A stretch of 64,000 nt of DNA from Rostrohypoxylon terebratum. Taxonomy: Eukaryota > Ascomycota > Sordariomycetes > Xylariales > Hypoxylaceae. A program made the translations under genes and the position numbers. The stretch covers positions 8,629 to 72,628 of the forward strand of contig MU385870.1 of assembly GCA_022497145.1 (NCBI GenBank). The letters run 5' to 3'. The stretch's first letter is position 1, and each line of letters opens with the position of its first letter. Under the pieces are notes generated by a model that saw only the letters and a program-made list of their open reading frames with translations, was not told the DNA's origin and searched no databases. Below, piece after piece: positions 53,872-64,000 of this stretch.

Positions 53872-54582
53872 AGCAGTTGGATGTTTGTGTGCCATCTATT
53901 TGCCGGCTTCGCTACGTGGTCTTCCAGTCATCGAGGTTTCACGTAGATCCAGTTCTATCATATATCACCAACCTTCCCCGCGAATAGTTATCTTCCAGGA
54001 ACCTTCTCGATTGGCTCTTTGCTGCGGGTTTGGCTGAGGTCGGCCTGCCACTTACGCACTCGCCTTTGCATGGACGTAGGGTCTCCGTGCCAATCCAGCG
54101 CCATGGCTGTGTCACATCGAGCCCATACCCCTCACGGTGAAATCCCCAGACTCTGCCGGGACTTGGACTTCAATTTATTCAGTATCAAGGGTCAATGGGT
54201 TGCATGCAGAAGCTTAAGTGCGCCGAATTTAAGCAGGGCATGAGTAATGCCAGCATCCAAAGACAAGATGAGGAAACGGGCAGATAAATACTTCAGCTCC
54301 GAGACAATAGCCTTCTAAGGTTGTTGGAGCTTTCCTAGGGTGAAGGAAGGATTAAGGTTGTCAAACCCAGCATAACATCCTTGAGGAAGACATATTTGAG
54401 CTGGAACTTTGGTGGAAGATTCAGTAGGTTCATCACGTTCGTCAAGGGATGATCGACTCTCCAACTTTCCCGATACGTCGACCAACCATCTGCAAGAGAA
54501 TTGAACCTGCAGATGGCACTCTACAGGCAAAGAAGAAGACCAGCTTATCAGGGCAAAGGAGCAATTTGGGTGGTACCGGCCG

Positions 54583-54611
54583 ATCTACCACATCTACCAC
54601 ATCTACCACAT
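54583..54611. repeat. 9-bp tandem repeat (atctaccac)
   Basis: Three exact copies plus two bases, read directly. Confidence 0.8.
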
Positions 54612-56089
54612 ACATACTTAGGTCTTAAGACATGTCTGAATAGGATAAAGCAGAGCACCGATGATGCCTTGGACGTCAGAGGAACGAATGGATGCCTACC
54701 CCGCCTGGATATTCAATTTGCGAAGCAACAGAGTAATAACTTAATTATCTGCCCATGACAGACAGACAGTTCGATTGTTTGGTATAGTTGGAAATTTGGG
54801 GCAGTCCGTCCGTACACCTATGCAGAGTCCGAAGTTTTCGAATACTCATTCCCCTATTAGTCAATATCTTAGACATTTCAGCTACACCCGTACGGTAGGC
54901 TAGTGTATGTACCAATGACGCCACGAAACGGAATGGAAAGCATCTTTCGACATAACCACCTCATGTGCTTGCCCCTCCTCATGTCGTCCATGTAGCTCAT
55001 GTACCTAACTCATGTAACTCATGTAGCTCATGTAGCCTGAGGTTGGACAGGTCTAGAATGTTTGGCAAGTTGCAACAGACGTTCTTCTCTCCGAAATGGG
55101 ATGTAATGCATACATTTTTGTGTTCCCGTAGAGGATGTTCGTGATGTTCCTCATTGGCGACACTGGTAAGATGGTCAATGCTTGACCTGCCGAGACTGCA
55201 CACGTACATATTACATACATTATATACCTAACCAGTAGGCAACACACGATGATTTGGGGCACTTTGGAGCAGTTTAGAGTAGGTAAAGTGATACAGTGCC
55301 ATGATCAGTAATAACATTATAAGTGATGGTCGAATGGGAATGTGGGGTTCACATGGTTCAGGCACATCGATGAGATGTACATACTACTTTTACTACTGGC
55401 GGACTGGCGGACTGGTAGGCTGTGGTAGCCCGGAGTGGCAGAGTGGACGTATCTAATGTGTGTACACAATACCTAGTAGATACTAGACGTATGTACAATC
55501 CCCAACTGTGCAACCTCCCTATTAATCAAGGGCTTGTTACGGGCTGCTTGAGCAGTTAATTCAACTTAAGGCAGCTTTGACCGTCCTGGAACGACGGGCG
55601 ACGGGCTATCCACTATTTCTAGCCGGAGACTTCAACAACGGTCCATTCTCAGTCCACTTATCCCCCATCGCTCCATTTCCCCTCCTCTATCCGTCTTTTA
55701 CCTGGAAGTACCCGGGGTACGTATCCAGATTGTACCCATAATTTCCTTGTATTGATGAATGTTTAATCATGTATTTCTTCCGTAGCGTCTCCCACCTCTC
55801 CCCATTACGGGCCTCGTCGTCTAACCTTTCGAGGTCGTCGTTTCTTCTTTTTGCTGATGCTTGTACGGCATAGTATGACCCGTTGCAGCAGCCACCATTT
55901 TATTAACTTTTTTTATTTTATTTATTTTATTTTTTTTTACCTCGTGTCCTTATGCCCTGTGCTCTTGTGTGTTCCCTGTATCCCCCTACCAAAGAACACC
56001 CCTGTCCGCCCGAAGAACCTTGCAACCTTTAGGGCCTTTAGAGTTCAAGATTCCTTTTTCTATTGAAAGTCGCCCAGCTTCGATCCCGT

Positions 56090-56150
56090 CCGCCATCCGC
56101 CATCCGCCATCCGCCATCCATCCACATCCACATCCACATCCACATCCACA
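56090..56150. repeat. ccgccat / ccacat tandem repeats
   Basis: Four copies of ccgccat (56090-56117) pass into several copies of the 6-base unit ccacat, forming a C-rich strand without G in the right half. Confidence 0.8.
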
Positions 56151-56778
56151 CTACCTGACTACACACACCACATAAACTTCCCAACTACGTAACTCCCTAC
56201 GGTCCAATGTCATCCTTTGTATGCGAGAACAAACCCCGCAGAAAGACAGAACTTGGAACCAATCTAAGCATTCTGGAGGTCAATTGGTCCTGTTTGCTGT
56301 AGGCAAGACTGTTTCGACGTTTTTTTCCAACGTTTCAACAACCATTTGCCATTTGCAGTCTACATCCAATACCATCTACTATCTGCTAGGTAGTAGTACT
56401 CTATACAGTACTCTCGTACCGCCACAACATTTATCGTATAAGCAATAATATATTGCTGTGCGCGGATGGAATACTTCAGTACACCTCAGTACTCACCTCT
56501 CAACTAAACTACCTAAACCAAACCAAACCAAACCACAGCCACCACCGCCTACGACTAAAATCCTCAGTACTCATCATAAACTCTTCGAACCCCGCATCGG
56601 ATCTCCCTCTCCCAACAGACCCATCGAGTCCTCATATTTGCGGGATCTTGATGGCATATCTCTTGCTAGCAGGAGACGCTAGTGTATCGCGACCACGCCG
56701 ATGACTCTGGTCCTCATTACGAGGCCATTGTCTGAAGCTTCCCCCGCAATACAGCTTCTGCTGCTAAACAAGTGAGCC

Positions 56779-58105
56779 ATGCCAGCTGAGTCCAATTTCC
56801 AAGATGTCACCAGCTCCACGATCCGGACTCGGACCATGCCTCAGCTCAGCGGCGGAAGTGAGAAGCCACGGAGGTGGATAAAACGTTATCGGACGGAGAC
56901 GGCCGCCAGCGCCGCCAGTGTTATGTCGACCGTCACTGCGTTCCCTCTCGATAGTGTCAAGACTCGCATGCAAACATATCCCTATGCGGGTGCCTTGGAT
57001 TGCATCAGAGTCACCTATAAATCGGAGGGGATTAGAGGATTCTTTCGAGGTACGTGATTTTAAAGTCTCGGCTCCGGCGCACAAGGAAGAGGCCCCCAAA
57101 GATTCTTTAGAGACAACATCAATAGCTAACGCCACCATGGTGTCTATGTAGGTGTAACTGCTCCCCTAGCTAGTGTCACGCTTGTACGAACCATTTCTTT
57201 CTCGATCTACCAACGCTCCAAATACGTTTACTCCGACTGGATGAAACAACATCTCGGCTTCTGCCCACTTGAACATGTTAATAAGAACGGCGCATACCCG
57301 AGTCTAGGCACTATTGCCTGTTTCGGGGCTGCTGGAGCCACAGCCGGCTCCGGCATTACTTTTATAGCTTGTAAGAACCCATTAGGCTCTATATGACATA
57401 GAGGGATGCGATTTTGGTATTGATGAATATGAATTTTAGGCCCTTTTGAATTGACAAAACTAAGCGCACAAGTATCCGTTCTCATGGCGAACCAGAAGAA
57501 CGCAGATCCCCAGAAGCAAGCTATTGCTCTCAGCTACCACAATAAAGGAACATTCAAAACTCTTGCGAACATAGTCAAGCATAGAGGCTTCTCCGGGATG
57601 TATACCGGATTAAACTTGCACTTGCGTAAGACGGTCCCCTGCCAGCATGTCGCGCACGGTTGGCTAATGTAAAATGTAGTAAGAGATACTCTCGGAACGG
57701 GCATCTACTTTGCAACGTATGAGAGCAGCAAGCAGCTGTTGACGACATTTAGTGGGAAGGATGCTCACAAGAATCCCATCGCCGTACTTGCTGCCGGGGC
57801 TCTCTGCGGCATAGTATCGTGGGCTTTGATATGTTGGTACCCTTCGCACTGGTTGTAACAATTGCAAGCTGACTCTAACACCCTCCTTAGATCCCATTGA
57901 TTCTGTCAAAAGTATCTACCAACGAAATGCGTTGATGTACTCTAAAGGCCAGAAGGTCCCAGTCCCCAAAATCCAATTCTTCAGGCGAGATATGTATCGC
58001 GGGCTCGGCGTATCCATGGGGCGCTCCGCAGCCGTCAACGCGGTATTCTTTTCGGCATTTGAGTTGATTAAAAAACGAATCAACGCCATGAAGGAAGATG
58101 AATAG
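56779..58105 (+). CDS. mitochondrial carrier family protein
   Basis: Inner-membrane metabolite carrier (SLC25). Exons 56779-57049, 57152-57370, 57440-57625, 57680-57832 and 57891-58105; introns of 102, 69, 54 and 58 bases; 347 residues. Each of the three repeats shows the carrier signature: PLDSVKTRMQ, PFELTKLSAQ and PIDSVKSIYQ. Other typical parts are GIRGFFRGVTAPLASVTLVR, FSGMYTGLNLHL and MYRGLGVSMGRSAAVNAVFF. The fourth intron uses a GTTGGT donor, chosen because it gives the conserved YPID. The pattern with alternating short introns and a 50-residue N-terminal extension resembles the carnitine/acylcarnitine and YMC-type branch. The transported molecule cannot be fixed from this view. Confidence 0.88.
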
Positions 58106-58778
58106 GGTGTCTGTGACGGCGAATCGGAATACAGTTGTACAATCTTTCAATGCGATGAGAAGCATACGATGAAGGCGTTTTTGGTATGGGTTGTGGTCAA
58201 ACTGGATTGGTACGGTAACCTGGAAGGGGTAATCCGGTGACATGTTTGGCAAAGAACAAATCTCGTAACCCGTTTCAGGGACTATGGACAGAATATGGAC
58301 AGAAATAACAATAACACATGATAACGGATGGATCAGTAAAGGCGCACAAAACAATTTTACTAGGCGCAGACCAATAAATGCATGTTTTTAATGCCACAGC
58401 AGAAACTAAAATGACCTTCTGGTCATATATTCCGCCGAGACTTTCGTTGATCTTGAGGAACAGCTTAGCTATTAGTATGAGACGGCATCGTCTTAACGTG
58501 CTTCATAAGTCTCGTATTACCCTGGAAGTCTATCCCTCGTAAAACAAATGTGTATTTCTCTCGGTGAACCTGCCTAAACGCCGTACCTCGAAAGATGCAA
58601 TATTCCCCCTTACTGTGACTGAGCGTAGGCACCATACGTCAACGCATGCCACCGCCTACAGTCATCATACAAGCCTAATCCGAAATCGAAAGAACAGCCC
58701 TAGAAAAAAGCAATCCAACCCCCTCGCGATCGAACCCCTCGCGATCGGCCTTCAGCCGTCAGTCGTGCCGTAGCTTGC
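58106..58778. other. convergent 3' flanks, no gene
   Basis: 673 bases between two gene ends. A short direct repeat ccctcgcgatcg lies near 58721-58746; otherwise nothing recognisable. Confidence 0.6.
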
Positions 58779-59612
58779 TTAGTCGCTTCGCAACATGCTC
58801 TCGACGAGGTCGCCCAGGGGACCCCAGAAGTCCTTGCCGGTGGCGAGGTTGTGTTCGTCGATGAAGAGGACGTACTGCTTGAAGGAGGTGTTGAGGTGGG
58901 GCTCGAGGCCGAGCTCGCGGATGACGGGGTAGTGGTGGCAGTAGATATGGGCGTAGACGCGGTACATGCGCTTGAAGATCTGGCGGACGAGGGCGGGGAA
59001 GGACTTAGGGAAGGGGACGCCGATGCGGGAGGGCAGGACGGACTCGTTGTCGATGGAGGCCTGGACCCAGGACATCAGCTGCTCGATGTAGTCGGGGGCG
59101 GCCATCTTGGTGGGCCGCTTGTAGGTCTCGCCGTCCTGCCACAGGTACTCGAACTCGTCGGTCGCCTTCATCTCCGGGCACGACTGCGGCGAGCAGAACT
59201 CGGTTATGGCGCCGTAGAGAAGGTTGATCTGGTTGTAGAAATCGACCATGTTCACGGCGAGCCATTCGTTCTCGTCTTCGCCCTCGGGCAGCTTGACGAC
59301 TTTGCGCAGGGAGCCCCCGCCGAGGGTTGCTTCGGCGTATTGACGGAGTTGGTAGCTTGTGTTGCCGCCTTTGCCGGGGCGCGAGCGGAACTGGTTGCGC
59401 GCACGCTGGTTGCTAGGAGGGGAGAGGGGTGTTAGCGGGAGTAAAAGGTGGGTTTATGGTAGGTAGGAGGTAGGAGATAGCTTCGGAGCGGGGATAGGAG
59501 AGATGGAAATCGGGAGGGCAGCTTACACGGTCGTCACGAAGGAAGTCATCTTGATGCCGAGCTTTCGCAAGGGACCGAGACCTTCAGGAGAAGAGGGAGC
59601 TGACTGCGACAT
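58779..59612 (-). CDS. mob1: Mob1 kinase activator (mitotic exit / septation network)
   Basis: Co-activator of NDR/LATS-type kinases (Dbf2/Sid2), controlling mitotic exit and septation. Exons 59527-59612 and 58779-59412, intron of 114 bases, 239 residues. After a polar start (MSQSAPSSPEG) the Mob fold begins at SYQLRQYAEATLGGGSLRKV. It continues through LPEGEDENEWLAVNMVDFYN and ITEFCSPQSCPEMKATDEFE (the zinc-binding cysteines), then KRMYRVYAHIYCHHYPVIREL (the zinc-binding histidines) and SFKQYVLFIDEHNL. All zinc ligands are present. The family's usual 210-240 residues agree. Confidence 0.95.
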
Positions 59613-60665
59613 TTTATCTTGGTTAGCGGGGCTTATCCCGTCGCAGCGTGGTGTTGAAGGACAATTGAGTAAACATGAATGTGTGTTTTTTTTTGTAGTT
59701 TGGGAGTTTTGCTAACTGTCGTTACCTACCTAGATAAATGCAAAAATAAAAAGATTGCTGCTTATATGGATTTGAGCAATGTATATTGTAGCACGGTGTT
59801 ATACAGTGAGCAATGCAGTTAACAGCAAGCGGGGGGGTAACGAGGTATAATTATTGTTGCCAAAAAAGTTATGACTTGACAATACGACGAAGGTGACGAT
59901 GGCGGTTGATAAGTGAGTTCGTCTGTTTTTCTTGGTTGCTATGCTATGCACGGACCATCCTGCTGGAACGGAGGTGGGGCTGCCTCCACATTGATCAGAT
60001 TGATCTGAGGCAGGGAAAACCCTGCCGCTGTCCGGAGTTCTGGGCACGCACTTTCCGTCAATTGTTTGACGTTGCGTTGTTTGATGAGTTCAATTATTAA
60101 CTTTCAGGTTTGAATTAGAATTCTTCACATTCTTCACATTGTTAATCCTCGCTGTTAAGGAGATCCAATGATATCGTACCTATCTTCGTAGTATACACTC
60201 TGTCTTTCAACAAGTATTCAATAACTTTCAATCGGTTGTCTCAGCTCAGCAGTTCAAGATTCCTCACATCGACCCTACTGGCGATAATAATGGGCTTTGT
60301 CAGAGCAACCCGAGTACCACGCCCTAGCTCTATTCCCCAACTGCTTCAAATTCCAAGGACTCCAACATTTGATATAATTTTCAAATTGTTCCATGTCCAT
60401 ACGCTGTCATCGGGTTATCAACTTCCCGAATAGCTACAAAAGCCAGGCGTCCCCCGCAAATGAAGGGTCCCTAGCGCTTCTCCAGCTTTTGGGGAATCCG
60501 GGTAATTGGAATCTCCACCAGAGGTTGCAGTAGAGCCTCCATCAAGGTATAGTGCCATTTCTTCTAATTACCAAAGCTGAAAGGACGGTGGGTAGGTATA
60601 TAGCTAGATATTCCTCTCCTAATTTACATCATCTCATCAGTATGTCTCCCTCATGAGTTGCGGTG
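59613..60665. promoter_or_regulatory. divergent promoter region, mob1 / glycosidase
   Basis: 1.05 kb between divergent starts; no gene seen, and no recognisable regulatory element. Confidence 0.55.
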
Positions 60666-63051
60666 ATGTTGTTGCGATTCCTCACTTTCCTTCTAGTGAC
60701 CCTTCAGGGGTCTCTAGCTACCAGCAGAATCAACAGACGTCAGGTTGTTCGGTCTTTTAACCCTCATCGTAATGCTAGCTCCGAGACTACGCCGTTGCAA
60801 GTCGGCAATGGTAATTTTGCATTTGGGGTGGATGTCACTGGTCTCCAGACTTTCAGCCCCTTTGCTACCATGTCGACTTGGGGTTGGCATAACTTCAGTC
60901 TCCCAACTACAGTCGGCCAGACATCAGTAAACGGTCAGTAACGAACCTTCATCTTAGAACTGTAGTCTGATATGTTTTAGATTTCACTGGCTTGGACTGG
61001 TGGACACATGGTCGATTAGTTAACTATAATCAACCTAACCCAGCTGAAAACGATATTTCCAATTGGCTGATTCAAAACCCCCAACGAGTGAACTTGGGGA
61101 CTATCGGGCTATGGTTCAATGATGACAGTGTCACTGAAGGGGACTTGGAGAACAAGTCGCAAACTCTTGACCTTTGGACTGGCAAGATCTCGTCCTCCTT
61201 CACATACAAAGGGACCCCTGTCAAAGTCGAGACTTGGGCAGACTCAGATTCCGATACCATCGGCATCGCTATAGAGTCTAAACTCTTCTCTGCAGGGTCT
61301 CTTGGAATGTTCTTTGACTTTCCGCTGCCGACCGTGAATAAATTTGAGGCACCTTTTGTTGGTGTCTTCAATGCCACTGACAAGCATAACACCACCCTCA
61401 AGCAAGGAAAAAATAGAGCGGATATTCGGCATGATATGGACGATACTTCTTACTACACCTCAGTTGTGTGGGATTCTCGCGCCGACATATCTGGGCCTCT
61501 GAGTGGAACTCATCGTTATATACTACAACCATCGAAGGTGTTGAAGAGAATTGAATTATCAGTTGCTTTCTCGCCAGCTTTGAACACACGTACCAAACCA
61601 TTCAGCGATATCTCGTCCTCGTCCAAAACATGGTGGGAATCATTTTGGGAGTCTGGTGCATTTATTGATTTATCAGGGGTTAAGTCGCCTAACGCTACAG
61701 AGCTTCAACGGAGAACGATTCTATCTCAATATCTAACAGCTGTCAACTCTGCCTCTTCATACCCCCCTCAAGGTAAAGGCCCCCTCTTATGTGAAACTCT
61801 TGAAGTCAACTAATTATGGTATAGAATCTGGTAAGACAAATTCATTCATTGATCTGTACGGAGCAGCGCTGGTAACTGACAAACTAAGGGTTGGTAAATA
61901 ATGGTTGGTACGGCAAGTTTCACGTAAGTCCCCCAATGTAAATTATTCAACAATCCAAATGACCAAAGTGCTATGTGTTAACATTCATACTTAGCTAGAG
62001 ATGGTGTTGTGGCATCTTCTCCAGTTCGCCCGATGGAATCAATTTCCACTATTACGACGAAGTCTACCGAATATGTATCATCAATACTTGGACTCGTCCA
62101 TCAACCGAGCGAAGCTTCAGGGATACGACGGCGCTCGCTGGGGCAAGATGACAGATCCTACTGGACGATCTGCCCCCGGAGAGATAAACTCGTTGCTTAT
62201 CTGGCAGCAACCTCATCCGATGTACTTCGCAGAGCTCGAATACCGATATTTCCCCAACGACAAGACTTTAGAATCGTGGGATAGCGTCCTAACGTCGAGT
62301 GCTGACTTCATGGCCTCATACGCCTTCTTCAACGAGTCGACGAGGTATTATGACTTAGGTCCGCCGATGTACCCGGCATCGGAGAACACCAACCCCAACG
62401 CTACCGTCAACCCCGCTTTCGAGTTGGCATATTGGCGATTCGGCTTAGATATCGCCATTCAGTGGAAGCAGAGGCAAAATCTCTCTGTGCCCGATAAATG
62501 GGTGGAAGTACGCGATAACTTAGCTCCATTACCCATTGCGGATGACGCATTCGCAGTTTATGAGGGTATCCCGAATATGTGGAAAAACACCACGGTTCAA
62601 GATCATCCGGCTATGTCCGCCATCTTCGGTCTTCTACCCCCGCCGAGCAGTGGAACACCCTTGAATATGACGGTCGTTAAGAACACGGCGGACAAGATCC
62701 GAGATCTTTGGGACTTGGAGGATTGCTGGGGCTGGGATTTTCCGATGTTGGCTAGTAAGTTTCCCCGGGGTTGGAATACAAGTATTGGACATAACTCTGA
62801 CTATTATAGTGAACTCGTTGCGTCTTGGAGATATCGATCAGGCGGTAACATACCTACTCCACCCCCTATTTCAGTTCGATGATGCTGGGTATCCCGTTGG
62901 AGGCTCACGGGTGCCGACGCCTTATATGCCTGGGTCGAGCGCGTTCTTGTTGGCTATGGCAATGATGGCCGGAGGGTGGGATGGCGAACCGGGTCCGCAT
63001 TTCCCGGGAGGATGGGATGTACAAGTTGAAGGATTTATGCCTGGATTGTAA
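60666..63051 (+). CDS. secreted six-hairpin glycosidase-like protein
   Basis: Secreted glycoside hydrolase-like protein of the (alpha/alpha)6-barrel type. Exons 60666-60933, 60981-61772, 61825-61830 (6 bases), 61889-61923, 61995-62754 and 62810-63051; 700 residues; all phases join. A signal peptide (about residues 1-18) comes first. An N-terminal beta-sandwich follows (PLQVGNGNFAFGVDVTGLQT, STWGWHNFSLP, GLDWWTHGRLVNYNQP). The barrel contains ESGLVNNGWYGKFHLEMVLW, then WQQPHPMYFAELEYRY and MYPASENTNPNATVNPAFEL, then the closing SSAFLLAMAMMAGGWDG. Many N-x-S/T sites support secretion. It resembles GH65/GH95-like fungal proteins, but I cannot name the CAZy family or substrate. The ATG at 60666 is used; the codon before it is GTG. 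Confidence 0.85.
61825..61830 (+). other. 6-base micro-exon of the glycosidase gene
   Basis: The bases aatctg lie between acceptor atag and donor gtaaga. With flanking exons they encode the middle of Q-ESG-LVNNGW; skipping them keeps the frame and would remove two residues. Confidence 0.7.
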
Positions 63052-63517
63052 TGAACAATACGGGCGCCTGTTTCTCTATTACGCAACATAGTAGCACTAG
63101 GGAGCGCTGTAGCTCTGTATCTGAGTAAATAATGATTTAGACAGATGGTATATGGACGCTGGGACTTATATTAAATGGCGTGTTTCGTTTATCTACTAAG
63201 TAGGGACTCAGCGGTATTGATTACAGGTTGACGTTGATACACCGGTAGATAAGGTGCTGTACGGCGCAACACAGATGATCAAGGAACGACATAGACGTCC
63301 TGGTGACGATGAAATAAGGTCAAGTGTGATTCATAACTACTCCTTACAAGAAACATAAATTTGTTTGTCCTCGAAGACTTTTGACCATTGTTTCTAAGCA
63401 TAAGCAGAAGGCTATCCTTAATTTCCAGACTCATCATTTTGATATTCGCAAATTATTTAACGAAGTATTCACAAAATCAAAAAAATACTCAGCAAACTCT
63501 ACACCAGTAACCCGAAG
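63052..63517. other. intergenic, no gene
   Basis: 466 bases between two co-directional genes; AT-rich, promoter of the next gene expected. Confidence 0.55.
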
Positions 63518-64000
63518 ATGGTTCAGGGAGTTTCTTATGTTCAGCTTCCGTTGGAGGTAAAGCCGTGGACAGTCTACCTCGGCCTCCACCAACGTCCCGG
63601 TGACCCTCTCGGCGACTTCGTGAGTAGTTCCTCTAAACCCCTTTATATAAAATAACGAATGAGTTTGCTAAGTAATATGATAGGACTGGGATATCGTCAT
63701 GACTTTAGACAGCGGTTCTTCGTGCGTCAACTTACGAGCTAGCAACACGAACATGGGAGGAATGGTCGAACAAGATTGGCATCTCGAGCAGACTACACCA
63801 GGCCAGTGGACTCCAGCGACGTCGAGGACTCTCCTCTGCTTGTTCGAAATTCAGGTCTGCGGGAGACGTGATATCATGGATGCGCTATTGAGTCGAATCG
63901 TCAGAACGGGTAATGGGTTCATCTTGGGTAGATCTGTATCGGCCTTACGACACGGGGAGCTCTTTAGCTCCAAGACGTTCGCTCTGGACGTCTTAGCGGT
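63518..64000 (+). CDS. unfinished gene, weakly aspartic-protease-like
   Basis: Exons 63518-63619 and 63684 to beyond the window end, intron of 64 bases; 139 codons are visible and the frame is still open. The start MVQGVSYVQLPLEVKPWTVY has no signal peptide. After the join, DWDIVMTLDSGSSCVNL resembles the first active-site strand of pepsin-type enzymes (usually LDTGSS), here with Ser for Thr. The sequence that follows (QTTPGQWTPATSRTLLCLFE) has no recognisable pepsin features. It may be a divergent A1-like protein or unrelated; the missing C-terminal part would decide. Confidence 0.45.

Larger units (their letters stand above)
53872..56778. other. gene-poor stretch with simple repeats
   Basis: 2.9 kb without a supported gene. 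It holds an atctaccac repeat (54583-54611), irregular ctcatgta copies (about 54978-55036), a T-rich tract (55902-55939), and ccgccat and ccacat tandem repeats (56090-56150). An aaacc repeat lies at about 56513-56534. The last 700 bases are pyrimidine- or C-rich and may be the leader of the carrier gene. Confidence 0.55.

Noticed and set aside
58851..59435. 194-codon frame opposite mob1
   Set aside because: Shadow caused by GC-rich third positions in mob1.
1..64000. tRNA, 5S rRNA or spliceosomal RNA genes
   Set aside because: I looked for B-box-like words, the 5S start and conserved U2/U6 words by eye and found none; a covariance-model scan would be decisive.
1..64000. Transposable elements
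   Set aside because: No long terminal repeats, terminal inverted repeats with a transposase, or reverse-transcriptase motifs could be identified; the short repeats seen are simple tandem types.

Overview
The window is eukaryotic nuclear DNA from a filamentous ascomycete (Pezizomycotina, probably Sordariomycetes). Genes are compact, with short GT-AG introns mostly of 50-110 bases, CT-rich leaders and long AT-richer intergenic stretches. The proteome is typical of these fungi: HDEL-tagged Lhs1, a GPI-anchored cupredoxin, a Rrn6-type Pol I factor and a PITH protein with a His-rich head. I cannot name the genus. I rebuilt splicing by hand, asking for GT-AG (or GC-AG) borders, matching phase and continuity with remembered family sequence. 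25 complete or near-complete protein genes and one gene cut by the window end are supported.

Layout. 0.7-14.6 kb: secreted pepsin-type protease (-), Lhs1 ER chaperone (-), SDR oxidoreductase (+), GNAT acetyltransferase (+), ribosomal protein uS7/Rps5 (-), a zinc-type alcohol dehydrogenase homologue with a frameshift (-), and a membrane cytochrome-b5-like protein (+). 15.2-27.7 kb: cupredoxin (-), Mhf2/CENP-X (-), ADP/ATP carrier (-), eS25 (-), a type II membrane protein (+), and a SET-domain protein (-). 27.7-33.9 kb is a gene desert with hairpins and tandem repeats. It ends in a long pyrimidine-rich leader for a 900-residue protein (33.9-36.8 kb, +) whose N-terminus carries a 4E-T-like eIF4E-binding motif. 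38.3-50 kb is dense: uL24 (-), Coa1 (+), mitochondrial uL3m (-), Jlp2/CCDC25 (+), PITH protein (-), Rrn6 (-), Spc25 (+), Mzt1 (+). 50.4-64 kb: CHY/RING ubiquitin ligase (-), LYR-type small protein (+), mitochondrial carrier (+), Mob1 (-), secreted six-hairpin glycosidase (+), and an unfinished gene at the right edge.

There is no sign of a secondary-metabolite cluster, transposon, CRISPR array or rRNA. Most genes are housekeeping: ribosome and Pol I transcription, mitochondrial translation and transport, mitosis (Mhf2, Spc25, Mzt1, Mob1). They are paired in divergent or convergent arrangements without an evident shared pathway.

The most unusual signals concern splicing. The Jlp2/CCDC25 homologue can be read only if one single G between two well-formed introns is an exon. 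eS25 needs an 8-base exon followed by a GC-AG intron. The glycosidase has a 6-base exon. The putative eIF4E-binding protein carries its binding motif on a separate first exon, behind a candidate 5'-UTR intron that contains an upstream ORF.
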